Assembly: GCA_963804045.1 (NCBI GenBank)
Contig: CAWDOR010000009.1
Coordinates: 140,007 to 204,006 of the forward strand
DNA from: Rhodoblastus sp963804045
GTDB lineage: Bacteria; Pseudomonadota; Alphaproteobacteria; Rhizobiales; Beijerinckiaceae
Length of the DNA: 64,000 nt
Direction: 5' to 3'
Below the pieces are notes generated by a model. It was not told where the DNA came from. It saw only the letters and a program-made list of their open reading frames with translations, and searched no databases. Positions 19,051 through 27,223 of this stretch are shown piece after piece (within the stretch, counting starts at the first letter, position 1; every line of letters starts with the position of its first letter). The translations under genes were made by a program, and so were the position numbers.

Positions 19051-19389
19051 TCAGAGCGTGGAGACGCGCACCTTGGCGACGCCCGAATGGCGCATGCCCA
19101 GCTCGTTGGCGGCGCCAACCGAGACGTCGATCACGCGGCCGCGCACAAAGGGTCCGCGATCGTTGATGGTGACGACCGTCGAACGACCATTGTTCAGGTT
19201 GGTCACCTTGACCTTGGTGCCGAAGGGGAGCGTGCGATGCGCCGCCGTGCGGGCGCCGACGTGACCGCCGCTGGCGGTGCGCCCGGGGCCGGAATAATAG
19301 GAGGCCTTGCCCGACCAGCTCTGGGCCTGGGCAGAAACCGCAGAAAAAACAATTCCAAAACTCAAAGCAGTCCAGATAATCCGCTTCAA
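19051..19389 (-). CDS. RlpA-like double-psi beta-barrel protein, secreted
   Basis: A 112-residue minimal RlpA: signal peptide (cleavage after AQAQS), then the barrel with GKASYYSGPGRTASGG, LPFGTKVKVTNLNNGRS, and VTINDRGPFVRGRVIDVS. In RlpA lytic transglycosylases the Asp of NDRGP is catalytic and is present here. The lipobox and SPOR domain of the classical protein are missing, so it is a free periplasmic form. The only workable start is TTG at 19389, preceded by AAAGGATGA eight bases away; the adjacent ATG leads straight to a stop. The weak start codon may hold expression low. Confidence 0.88.
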   Translation of the reverse strand: MKRIIWTALSFGIVFSAVSAQAQSWSGKASYYSGPGRTASGGHVGARTAAHRTLPFGTKVKVTNLNNGRSTVVTINDRGPFVRGRVIDVSVGAANELGMRHSGVAKVRVSTL

Positions 19390-19694
19390 AACATCATCCT
19401 TTCGCTATTGACGATTAGATGACTATGATCGAAGAATATGGCTCCAAAAAGGCTGGTATTTTTATAGAATCCTTAGGGCACAATCGCAATTATTGGCAAA
19501 ATATTCGCCAAATAAACAAAACAATAATCGTGAAATAATCGCTCGACTGACAACTATACGAATACCAATTTCATACGCCTTGCCAACTTGTCGGACTATG
19601 TAATCGCGACTCGACCGATCGCCGCGGCATCGGCTGCGGCGCGCGCCAAATATGTCTAAAATGTGTCAGATTTTGGCCAGAATCCGCGCGGCGC
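19390..19694. other. A+T-rich intergenic region with an inverted repeat
   Basis: About 300 bp of clearly lower GC than its surroundings between the RlpA-like gene and the ndk terminator. No open frame is supported. It contains a near-perfect interrupted palindrome at 19491-19514, TATTGGC-N9-GCCAAATA, which looks like a regulator-binding site or an upstream promoter element for the RlpA-like gene. I found no tRNA-like or clear sRNA structure. Confidence 0.4.
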
Positions 19695-19726
19695 AAAAAA
19701 AAGGGGCCGGACTGATGTCCGGCCCC
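19695..19726 (-). terminator. Rho-independent terminator of ndk
   Basis: A 10-bp stem (19703-19712 with 19717-19726) is followed on the minus strand by an eight-base T run, 22 bp after the ndk stop. Confidence 0.93.
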
Positions 19727-19748
19727 CAGAATAGGATTGCTGAAAAGC

Positions 19749-20171
19749 TCAGCCGACGATTTCGTTGCCGGCGAAGAATTGCGCGATTTCCTGCGCGGCG
19801 GTTTCCGGCGCGTCGGAGCCATGAACGGAGTTTTCGCCCATGTTCAGCGCGAAATCCTTGCGGATCGTGCCGGCGTCGGCCTTCTCGGGATTGGTGGCCC
19901 CCATCACGTCGCGGTAGCGCTTGATGGCGTCTTCGCCTTCCAGCACCTGCACGACGACCGGGGCCGCCGACATTTGCTCGACCAGCTCGCCGAAGAAGGG
20001 ACGCTCCTTGTGGACGGCGTAGAAGGTCTCGGCCTGGGCGCGGGTCATATGCACGCGCTTCTGGGCGACGATGCGCAGGCCGGCGGCCTCGATCTTGGCG
20101 TTGATGGCGCCGGTCAGATTGCGACGGGTGGCGTCGGGCTTGATGATGGAGAAAGTGCGTTAAATCGCCAT
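19749..20171 (-). pseudogene. ndk: Nucleoside diphosphate kinase with a stop at codon 4
   Basis: From ATG 20171 to 19749 the frame is exactly 141 codons, the normal length of Ndk, which balances NTP pools by phosphate transfer through a phosphohistidine. Codons read M-A-I-stop-R-T-F-S-I-I-K-P-D-A-T. Alphaproteobacterial Ndk has Glu at position 4, so GAA has become TAA (20162-20160). Downstream the protein is intact: RRNLTGAINAKIEAAGL, GATNPEKADAGTIRKDF and the active-site His in NSVHGSD. A reinitiation at the internal ATG 20054 would lack the first strand and be non-functional. A base-call error is the simplest reading. Confidence 0.9.
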
Positions 20172-20253
20172 GTTGCGCTGGTCCTGTTGCTCAAGGTTTC
20201 GGCTTGCCGCGCTTATAGACGCGGCGCCCGTCCTCGGCAAGGCTCCAGCCTGC

Positions 20254-20730
20254 TCACTGTCCCGCGCCATCGTCCATGGGCAGACTGGTCGCATAAGCGT
20301 TGAGAATGTCCGTATATTCGTCGACCGCCTGATCCCCGTCCAGGGCGCCGGCTTCGATCTTGGCCTGCAGGACCGCCAGCCGCGTCGCCACGCCGAGGTG
20401 GAATTTCCATTTCTCGCGAAACAGCAGGCTCTTTTCCAGGCCGATCAGAACCGTGGCGGCCGCCGAGAGATAGGCCGCATAGCCCTGCAAACTGGCCGTC
20501 GCCGCCGTCAGCGTGGCGCCCGCTGTCAGAAGCAGGATGGCAATGGTGCTGCCGACATGGGCGGTTGCGGAAATTCTCTGCCATTTGCGCTGGAAGGCCA
20601 GTTGCTGCTTCACCCCCGCGACAATATCGGCATTGACGGGAACGGGCGGTCTTGACGGCTGAGAAGGACTTGGCGACGGAGATGGAACTGGCGTCGGCGA
20701 GGAAGCCGGTGCGGCGGGATCGGAAGGCAT
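20254..20730 (-). CDS. Two-TM protein resembling DUF4231/SLATT-type membrane proteins
   Basis: A 158-residue protein. A Pro/Ser-rich N-terminus (residues 1-32) is followed by a charged helix (VKQQLAFQRKWQRISATAHV), two hydrophobic helices separated by a very short turn (about 63-80 and 84-100), and a cytosolic helix with LFREKWKFHLGVATRLAVLQ. Two closely spaced TM helices then an aromatic FR.KW.. segment is the pattern of DUF4231 and SLATT-domain proteins, some of which are effectors in nucleotide-sensing defence systems. No sensor or nucleotidyltransferase gene lies beside it. ATG 20730 has AAGGAG; the longer frame to 20826 does not. Similarity judged by eye. Confidence 0.55.
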   Translation of the reverse strand: MPSDPAAPASSPTPVPSPSPSPSQPSRPPVPVNADIVAGVKQQLAFQRKWQRISATAHVGSTIAILLLTAGATLTAATASLQGYAAYLSAAATVLIGLEKSLLFREKWKFHLGVATRLAVLQAKIEAGALDGDQAVDEYTDILNAYATSLPMDDGAGQ

Positions 20731-20856
20731 GATGCGCTCCTTTCGGGAAATCTGCGGTTCTCGGGCGGCGACGGCCTGTCGACGAATAAATTTTCGAATT
20801 TCCAGACGCTGCAATTTCAAGGACATGATAGGCGCAAGCGGCGCAGCGCGCCAGCG

Positions 20857-21960
20857 TCATTTTACCGCGAGACGCCCTTCGAGCCGGCGCGCATAAGTCG
20901 ACATGGCCAGGCAGAAACTCAAGTAAAACAGGCCGGCGAAAATATAGCCGGTCAGCGCGATATGCGGCCCGGCCCAGGCCGGATCGAGCCGCGCCGTGTC
21001 GATGGCGTGGAGAAAATCGAACAGGCCGACAATGGCGACCAGGGTCGTATCCTTGAACAGCGCGACGAAATTATTGACAATCCCCGGCACAACCGCCGTC
21101 AGCGCCTGCGGCAGCACCACCAGCCGCAGCTCCTGTCGGTAGGACAGCCCGAGCGCGGCCGCCGCCTCGCTTTGCCCCGGCCCTACCGCCGCAAAGCCGC
21201 CGCGCATCACCTCCGCCATATAGGCCGAGGCGAACAAGGCTATGCCGAACATCGGCCGCAGCAGCCGATCCGGCGCCCAATCCGGCGGCAGGAACAAAGG
21301 CAGCAGCACGTTGGCCATGAACAGCACCGCGATCAGCGGCGCGCCGCGCACGAATTCGATCAATCCGGCGCAGAGCAGCCGCAAGGCCGGCAAGCGCGAG
21401 CGCCGGCCCAAGGCCAGCAAAATCCCGCCGGGCAGAGCTGAGGCCATGCCAGCCAGCGCCATCAGCAGTGACACCATGGCCCCGCCCCAGAGACTGGTTC
21501 CCACGACAGCCAGCCCAAGCGCCGGCGCGCCATGCAGCAGCACGAAGGCCGCGACCGGCCAGCCGAGAAACAGCGCGCCCGCCGCGACGGCCTTGCCGCC
21601 CAGGCGCGGATGCAGCGTCCAGAAAATCAAACCCGCCGCGAGCGCAAAAGTCAGATCGACCCGCCAATAGGCCTCCGGCGGATAGGCGCCGTAGAAAAAG
21701 AACGGCGCCTTGGCGGCGACGAAAGCCCAGCAGGCGCCCGCCCCCGGCGCCCGGCACAGGGCGCCGTCCGGCGCGCGCCACACCGCGTCGATCAGCGTGA
21801 AGCGCAAGATCGGCGGCAGCGCCACAACGGCCAGCGCCAGCACGGCCAAGGTGATCGCTGTCGAGCGCCCGTCGCCGAACAGTTTTTCGCCCCAGCCCGG
21901 CTTCTTTTCGGGCGGCGCCGGCCGAGCGACGATAAATTCGGCGCGGAGAAAGGCGCTCAT
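20857..21960 (-). CDS. aapM: General L-amino acid ABC transporter permease AapM
   Basis: A 367-residue inner-membrane permease of the polar amino acid (HisMQ/AapQM) family. About eight TM helices are expected; the long periplasmic insertion after the first helix is typical of AapM. The coupling loop that docks the ATPase, EVMRGGFAAVGPGQSEAAAALGLS, is seen near residues 260-285, followed by LVVLPQALTAVVPGIVNNF. Its ATG overlaps the stop of aapQ (ATGA). It is the last recognisable gene of the operon; the ATPase gene aapP is not found next. Confidence 0.9.
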   Translation of the reverse strand: MSAFLRAEFIVARPAPPEKKPGWGEKLFGDGRSTAITLAVLALAVVALPPILRFTLIDAVWRAPDGALCRAPGAGACWAFVAAKAPFFFYGAYPPEAYWRVDLTFALAAGLIFWTLHPRLGGKAVAAGALFLGWPVAAFVLLHGAPALGLAVVGTSLWGGAMVSLLMALAGMASALPGGILLALGRRSRLPALRLLCAGLIEFVRGAPLIAVLFMANVLLPLFLPPDWAPDRLLRPMFGIALFASAYMAEVMRGGFAAVGPGQSEAAAALGLSYRQELRLVVLPQALTAVVPGIVNNFVALFKDTTLVAIVGLFDFLHAIDTARLDPAWAGPHIALTGYIFAGLFYLSFCLAMSTYARRLEGRLAVK

Positions 21961-22904
21961 GCCGCGCCCCGCCCGTAGCTGCGCTCGACGCGGCGCATCA
22001 GCGCCAGCGTCAGCAGCGAAAGTCCGAGATAAAGCCCCATATCCACGGCGATGGTCTGCAAGGCCGCGCCGGTCTGGTTGAGGATGGTGCCGGAAACCTG
22101 CATCAGATCGGCGAAACCAATGAAGGCCGCCAGCGAGGAGTTTTTGGTCAGCGCCAGATATTGGCTGATCAGCGGCGGCAGCGCCACGCGCAAGGCCTGG
22201 GGCAGAATGACCAGCCGCCGCGTCTTCGACAGGGACAGGCCGAGGGCCGCCGCCGCCTCGCTCTGCCCGCGCGGCACGGCCTGCACGCCCGCGCGCAAGA
22301 TTTCGGCGACATAGCTGGCGGTATAGAGAGTCAGGGCGAAAATCATCGCCGCGGCCTCGGGCGCCAGCCGCAAGCCGCCCTCGACGTTGAAAGCGTTGCG
22401 CGCCGCGTCGAAAGCCGGAAAGCCCAGGCCGGGACAGGGCAAATAGAGACCGCGATTGTTTAGCAGCGCGCCCGCCAGCGACAGCGACCGCTCCGGCCCC
22501 GGCAGCGGCGCGAGAATGGCGACGTACCAGAACAGCAGATGCAGCAGCAGCGGGATATTGCGCAGCGTCTCGACATAGAGCGCGCCGAGCCGCGACAGCG
22601 CCCAATGCGGCGACAGCCGGGCGAAGCCGACCGCAAAGCCCAAAACCGTCGCCAGCACCGAAGAGAGCGCCGAAACGATCAAGGTGTTCAGCAGCCCGAC
22701 CAGCAAGGCGCGGCCATAAGTGTCGAGCGGCGAATAGGCGATGACGCTCTGGTTGAGCCCAAAGCCCGCTGTCTGCGACAAAAAGGCGAAGGAGGTCGGA
22801 ATATTGCGCGCCGCCAGATTGTTTTGCGCGTTGACGACGGCCGCGACCAGCAGCGCGGCGACAATCAGCAGCAGAAAAATCTGGAGCCAGACCCGCCGTT
22901 TCAC
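21957..22904 (-). CDS. aapQ: General L-amino acid ABC transporter permease AapQ
   Basis: A 315-residue permease partner of AapM. The first TM helix is VWLQIFLLLIVAALLVAAVV, and the ATPase-docking loop AEILRAGVQAVPRGQSEAAA appears near residue 215, followed by RRLVILPQALRVALPPLISQ. The start is GTG at 22904, ten bases after the aapJ stop with a GAGG ribosome-binding site; the open frame upstream lies inside aapJ. It imports a broad range of amino acids together with AapJ and AapM. Confidence 0.9.
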   Translation of the reverse strand: MKRRVWLQIFLLLIVAALLVAAVVNAQNNLAARNIPTSFAFLSQTAGFGLNQSVIAYSPLDTYGRALLVGLLNTLIVSALSSVLATVLGFAVGFARLSPHWALSRLGALYVETLRNIPLLLHLLFWYVAILAPLPGPERSLSLAGALLNNRGLYLPCPGLGFPAFDAARNAFNVEGGLRLAPEAAAMIFALTLYTASYVAEILRAGVQAVPRGQSEAAAALGLSLSKTRRLVILPQALRVALPPLISQYLALTKNSSLAAFIGFADLMQVSGTILNQTGAALQTIAVDMGLYLGLSLLTLALMRRVERSYGRGAA

Positions 22905-22914
22905 CGCAAAAGCC

Positions 22915-23970
22915 TCAGCGCACCGGCGGGGCATAGTGCAGCCCGCCGTCGCGCCACAACGCATTCAGCCCGCGCGGAATCTTGAGCGGCGATTTGTCGC
23001 CCAGATTGCGTGCGAAAATCTCGCCGTAATTGCCAACAGCCTTGACGATGCGCACCACCCAATCGCTGGAGAGGCCCAGCCCCACGCCATAATCGCCCTC
23101 GGCGCCAAGCAGCCGGCGAAGCTCCGGATTGTCGGATGTGCGCAGGCTCTCGACATTTTGCGAGGTCACGCCCAGCTCCTCGGCGTCGAGCAGAGCGAAA
23201 TGCGTCCATTTGACCAGATTGAACCAGCGGTCGTCGCCTTGGCGCACGACGGGGCCGAAGGGTTCTTTCGAAATGGTTTCGGGCAAAACCTCATGGTCTT
23301 CGGGCGCGGTCATTTTCAGCCTTTGCGCATAAAGGCCGGAGCCGTCGGTGGTATAGGCGTCGCAGCGCCCGCCCTCATAGGCTTTCAGCGCCTCGTCGCC
23401 GCCGGCGAACACCACTGTCTCCGCGGTAAAACCGGCCTTGCGGAAATAATCGGCGAGATTGAGCTCGGTGGTGGTGCCCTGCTGCACGCAAATGCTCGCG
23501 CCTTTGAGTTCGCGCACCGATTTCAACCTGCGCGCCTTGCGCGTCAAAAAGGCCTGGCCATCGAAATAATTGATGCCGACGAACAGCAGCCCCTGCCCGG
23601 CCTCGCGCGATTGCGTCCAGGTGGTGTTGCGCGACAGCAGATCGATCTCGCCCGATTGCAGCGCGGTAAAGCGGTCCTTGCCCGACAAGGGCGTGAACTT
23701 GATTTTTTCCGGATCGCCGAAAATGGCGGCGGCGACGGCGCGGCAATAATCAATGTCGAAGCCGCGCCAGACCCCGTGGTCGTCGGGAAGGCCGAAACCG
23801 GCGAGGCCGTTGTTGACGCCGCAGACCAGGAACCCGCGCGCCCTCACCTGATCGAGCGTATCGGCGGCGGCCGGCGCCGCGAAGGCGAAAAAGGCGGCGG
23901 AAGCGCCGATGGCGCCAACAGCCCGGACCGATGACACGAGGATATGAAACGGCATGACGAGGAAGCGCAT
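22915..23970 (-). CDS. aapJ: General L-amino acid ABC transporter periplasmic binding protein AapJ
   Basis: A 351-residue type II solute-binding protein with a signal peptide (cleavage near AAPAAADT) followed by LDQVRARGFLVCGVNNGLAG and GFDIDYCRAVAAAIFGD, the family's ligand-binding start. TLTRNTTWT-like LLSRNTTWTQSREAG and CVQQGTTTELNLADYF are diagnostic for AapJ. It binds L-amino acids in the periplasm for AapQM. ATG 23970 was chosen because it directly precedes the signal peptide. First gene of aapJQM. Confidence 0.92.
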   Translation of the reverse strand: MRFLVMPFHILVSSVRAVGAIGASAAFFAFAAPAAADTLDQVRARGFLVCGVNNGLAGFGLPDDHGVWRGFDIDYCRAVAAAIFGDPEKIKFTPLSGKDRFTALQSGEIDLLSRNTTWTQSREAGQGLLFVGINYFDGQAFLTRKARRLKSVRELKGASICVQQGTTTELNLADYFRKAGFTAETVVFAGGDEALKAYEGGRCDAYTTDGSGLYAQRLKMTAPEDHEVLPETISKEPFGPVVRQGDDRWFNLVKWTHFALLDAEELGVTSQNVESLRTSDNPELRRLLGAEGDYGVGLGLSSDWVVRIVKAVGNYGEIFARNLGDKSPLKIPRGLNALWRDGGLHYAPPVR

Positions 23971-24096
23971 GTCCAGCTTTTCCAATTTCACCCCCAGCCT
24001 ATGCGCCGCCCCCGCATTTGCAAGCTGCGAGGAGCCTCGACGCCGCTCGGTTGGCCAAATGGCGCCGCCCGCCATGTCCCGACGCCGCCATCGCAC

Positions 24097-24126
24097 AAAA
24101 AAAGCGCCTGTCGCGGCGCTTTTTTT
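24097..24126 (-). terminator. Rho-independent terminator after gcrA
   Basis: A 12-bp stem (24097-24108 with 24115-24126) has a seven-base A run on one side and a T run on the other. It lies 21 bp beyond the gcrA stop and could also stop plus-strand transcripts. Confidence 0.93.
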
Positions 24127-24147
24127 CTGCTGACGATCCCCTTTGGC

Positions 24148-24684
24148 TTACCCCCGGGCGGCGCGCCTTTCGCGGTCACGGCGGCGGTCCTGCGCCGGCT
24201 GATAGGCGATGCGGGCGTGAGCCTGGCAATAGGGGCCGTTGCCGATCTGCATTTTGGCGCCGCAATAGCGGAAATCCGTATGGGTCGGGTCGCCGAGCGG
24301 CCAGCGGCACATGCTCTCACGCAATTCCATGATGGTGACGCGCTCGGACATGGGAATGACCACTTCCGCGGTCGCCACGCGCGGGGCTGGCGCGGGAGCC
24401 GGCATGACGTCGGCGGCCAGGGCCAGAGCGCCATGGGTCATGTGGCTCACGCCATGCCCCCCGGACCCCGAATGGGCGCGCGGGGCCTCCTCGGCGGTTT
24501 TGCGCGGACGGGCGGCGGCGGGGGCGGGCGACTTGACGCGGCCGGACAGGCCCAGACGATGCACCTTGCCAATCACCGCATTGCGGCTGACGCCATGACC
24601 CAATTCATTGGCGATCTGACTGGCGCTCAAACCGTCGAGCCACATTTTTTTCAGTTGCTCGACGCGTTCATCGGTCCAGGACAT
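24148..24684 (-). CDS. gcrA: Cell-cycle regulator GcrA
   Basis: A 178-residue transcription factor that binds sigma-70 RNA polymerase and activates promoters containing CcrM-methylated GANTC sites. The N-terminal DNA-binding domain reads MSWTDERVEQLKKMWLDGLS followed by SASQIANELG and SRNAVIGKVHRLGLSGR. A Pro/Ala linker follows. The C-terminal polymerase-binding part has the conserved CRWPLGDP and FRYCGAKM...YCQAH Cys/His positions. GGAGG lies nine bases before ATG 24684. A cluster of GANTC sites lies upstream (see 24841-24876). Confidence 0.95.
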   Translation of the reverse strand: MSWTDERVEQLKKMWLDGLSASQIANELGHGVSRNAVIGKVHRLGLSGRVKSPAPAAARPRKTAEEAPRAHSGSGGHGVSHMTHGALALAADVMPAPAPAPRVATAEVVIPMSERVTIMELRESMCRWPLGDPTHTDFRYCGAKMQIGNGPYCQAHARIAYQPAQDRRRDRERRAARG

Positions 24685-24840
24685 AAATGGCCTCCAAAAT
24701 TATAAACTTCGGTCCAATTCGCACGAAACAACCCGATCCCGGCGCAAAGAGCGCGCCGCGAGCCATGGCCTGCGCAACGAGGACTGACGAAGTCGGCGCC
24801 TTTGACGCGCGCCGCACAAAATGTCGATGTCGACGAGGAG

Positions 24841-24876
24841 GAATCTACAACACCCGGGGAATCCGGCGCAAGAGTC
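24841..24876. promoter_or_regulatory. Cluster of three CcrM GANTC methylation sites between gcrA and argD
   Basis: GAATC at 24841-24845, GAATC at 24859-24863 and GAGTC at 24872-24876. Three GANTC sites in 36 bp of GC-rich DNA is denser than chance would suggest. They lie about 160-190 bp upstream of gcrA and about 70-105 bp before the argD promoter. Confidence 0.5.
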
Positions 24877-24945
24877 GTTAACGTCCTGGCAAGGTTTTCC
24901 CCAGCCCTTTGCGGGGGGCGCGGCAAAAGAGCCGCGGCGCGACAT

Positions 24946-24974
24946 TTGACCCTTGCCTCGGGATTTTCTAGAAT
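24946..24974 (+). promoter_or_regulatory. Sigma-70-type promoter for argD-argF-hslO
   Basis: TTGACC (24946-24951) and TAGAAT (24969-24974) are separated by exactly 17 bp. Transcription would start near 24981, giving a leader of about 85 bases that can form a GC-rich hairpin near 24990-25010 before the GTG of argD. Confidence 0.65.
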
Positions 24975-25064
24975 AAAGCCTTAATGACGCCGTCCCCGGG
25001 GGCGGCGCTTTCATTTTCAGGCGGCGCTCAGGCCTTTTTCGCCGGCGCCGGAGGAGAATTCGAC

Positions 25065-26258
25065 GTGACTTCGGCGCTTCTGCCCACTTACGCGCGCTAT
25101 GACCTGGCTTTCGAGCGCGGCGAAGGCGCATGGCTGATCTCGACCGAGGGCGAGAAATATCTCGATTTCGGCGGCGGCATCGCCGTGGCCTGCCTCGGCT
25201 ATACCCATCCGCATCTGGTCGAAGCCCTGACGCGCCAGGCGCAAAAGCTCTGGCACACGTCGAATCTGTTCCAGATGCCCGAAGGCGAGCGTCTGGCGCA
25301 AAGGCTATGCGACGCCACTTTCGCCGATCGCGTGTTCTTCACCAATTCTGGCGCCGAGGCGCTGGAACTGACCATTAAAATGGCGCGCAAGTGGAATTCC
25401 GCCAATGGCGAGCCCGACCGCTTCCATATGATCACTTTCGAGGGCGCCTTTCACGGGCGGACGCTGGCGACCATAGCCGCCGGCGGAAATCCCAAATATA
25501 TCGAAGGCTTCGGCCCCAAGGTCGAGGGTTTCGACCAGGTTCCTTTCGGCGATCTCGCCGCCGTGGAGCGGGCGCTCACGCCGCAGACCGGCGCCATTCT
25601 GGTCGAGCCAATCCAGGGCGAGGGCGGCATTCGCGCCGGATCGCACGAATTCATTCGCGGCCTGCGGCGCTTGTGCGACGAGAAGAAGCTGCTGCTGTGC
25701 TTCGATGAGGTGCAATGCGGCATGGGCCGCACCGGCAAATTCTTCGCCTATGAACTTTATGGCGTCGCGCCCGACATCATGGCCTCCGCCAAGGGCATTG
25801 GCGGCGGCTTCCCGCTCGGCGCCGTGCTGGCCAGCGAAGAGGCGGCCAAGGGCATGACTCTGGGCACGCATGGCACCACCTATGGCGGCAACCCCCTGGC
25901 CATGGCCTGCGGCAACGCCGTGCTCGACGTGCTTCTGGCCCCTGGCTTCCTTGACGACGTCGCGCGCAAAGGGCTGTTGCTGCGCCAGGCTCTGGCCGGA
26001 CTGGCGAGCGCCCATCCCGACGTGATCGCCGAAATTCGCGGCGAGGGCCTGATGCAGGGCGTGAAGCTCAAGGTTCCCAACGGCGATTTCGCGGCGGAAG
26101 CCCGCGCCGCCAAACTGATCGTCATACCGGCGGCGGACAATGTCGTCCGCATATTGCCGCCGCTGATCGTCAGCGACGCGGAAATCAAGGAGGGCGTCGC
26201 CCGGCTCGGCGCGGCGGCCAAAACATTCGAAATCGCGAAAGCCAAGGAAAAGGCTTGA
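25065..26258 (+). CDS. argD: Acetylornithine aminotransferase
   Basis: A 397-residue class III PLP-dependent aminotransferase that converts N-acetylglutamate semialdehyde to N-acetylornithine in arginine synthesis, and may also serve in lysine synthesis. Conserved blocks are NSGAEALELTIKMAR near 100, the PLP-Asp in LCFDEVQCGMGRTG near 215, and the PLP Lys in MASAKGIGGGFPLGA near 244. The start is GTG 25065, with GGAGGAG at 25050-25056; an in-frame ATG at 24984 lacks such a site. First gene of argD-argF-hslO. Confidence 0.94.
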   Translation: MTSALLPTYARYDLAFERGEGAWLISTEGEKYLDFGGGIAVACLGYTHPHLVEALTRQAQKLWHTSNLFQMPEGERLAQRLCDATFADRVFFTNSGAEALELTIKMARKWNSANGEPDRFHMITFEGAFHGRTLATIAAGGNPKYIEGFGPKVEGFDQVPFGDLAAVERALTPQTGAILVEPIQGEGGIRAGSHEFIRGLRRLCDEKKLLLCFDEVQCGMGRTGKFFAYELYGVAPDIMASAKGIGGGFPLGAVLASEEAAKGMTLGTHGTTYGGNPLAMACGNAVLDVLLAPGFLDDVARKGLLLRQALAGLASAHPDVIAEIRGEGLMQGVKLKVPNGDFAAEARAAKLIVIPAADNVVRILPPLIVSDAEIKEGVARLGAAAKTFEIAKAKEKA

Positions 26259-26260
26259 GT

Positions 26261-27223
26261 ATGAGTGCGTTGACCATCCCTTCATCCCGGCGGTGCTTCC
26301 TCGATCTGGCGGATTTCAACCGCGACCAGTTGCGCGCCATTCTCGACCTGGCCCGAGACATCAAAAGCCGGCGCCAAAAAGGGCGGCCGGCGGCGGAACG
26401 GCCGCTGCAAGGCCGGACGCTGGCGATGATTTTCGACAAGCCCTCGACCCGCACCCGCGTCTCCTTCGATGTCGGCATGCGCGAGTTGGGCGGCGAGACC
26501 CTCATGCTCACTGGCGCGGAAATGCAGCTTGGACGCGGCGAAACCATCGCCGACACGGCGCGGGTGCTGTCGCGCTTCGTCGACGCCATCATGATCCGCA
26601 TTCTCAGCCATGAGCATTTGCAGGAAATGGCGGCCTACGCCTCGGTGCCGGTCATCAACGGACTGACGAAAAAGACCCATCCCTGCCAAGTCATGGCGGA
26701 TATCATGACCTTCGAGGAGCATCGCGGCGACATCGCCGGCGCCCGCGTCGCCTGGGTCGGCGACGCCTGCAATGTGCTGACCTCCTGGATTCACGCTTCC
26801 GCCAAATTCGGCTTCACGCTCGACATCGCCTCGCCCGAGGAACTGGCGCCGCGCCCCGAGCTGATCGCCTGGGCCCGCGCCCAGGGCGGCGTGGTCAATG
26901 TGCTGCGCGACCCCTATGAGGCGGTGCAAGACTCCGATTGCATCCTCACGGATTGCTGGGTGTCCATGGGCGACAAGGACGAGAAGCTGCGCCACGCTTT
27001 GCTCGCGCCCTATCAGGTCAACGCCAATCTGATGCGCCACGCCGCCAAGGACGCTGTGTTCATGCATTGCCTGCCGGCCCATCGCGGCGAGGAGGTGACC
27101 GACGAGGTCATCGACGGCCCGCAATCCCTGGTGTTCGACGAGGCGGAGAACCGGCTTCATGCGCAAAAGGGCGTGATGGCCTGGTGCCTCGAAGCCGAGT
27201 TTTCCGGGATGAAAGCCCGATGA
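26261..27223 (+). CDS. argF: Ornithine carbamoyltransferase
   Basis: A 320-residue enzyme that makes citrulline from ornithine and carbamoyl phosphate. It has the carbamoyl-phosphate loop STRTRVSF near residue 62, the HPCQ motif near 138, and the ornithine-binding HCLPAHRGEE near 272. ATG 26261 is two bases after the argD stop, suggesting translational coupling, and its own stop overlaps the start of hslO. Confidence 0.96.
   Translation: MSALTIPSSRRCFLDLADFNRDQLRAILDLARDIKSRRQKGRPAAERPLQGRTLAMIFDKPSTRTRVSFDVGMRELGGETLMLTGAEMQLGRGETIADTARVLSRFVDAIMIRILSHEHLQEMAAYASVPVINGLTKKTHPCQVMADIMTFEEHRGDIAGARVAWVGDACNVLTSWIHASAKFGFTLDIASPEELAPRPELIAWARAQGGVVNVLRDPYEAVQDSDCILTDCWVSMGDKDEKLRHALLAPYQVNANLMRHAAKDAVFMHCLPAHRGEEVTDEVIDGPQSLVFDEAENRLHAQKGVMAWCLEAEFSGMKAR

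Noticed and set aside
20160..20162. The ndk stop as a recoded (selenocysteine or pyrrolysine) codon
   Set aside because: The codon is TAA, which is not used for either residue, and no recoding element is visible.
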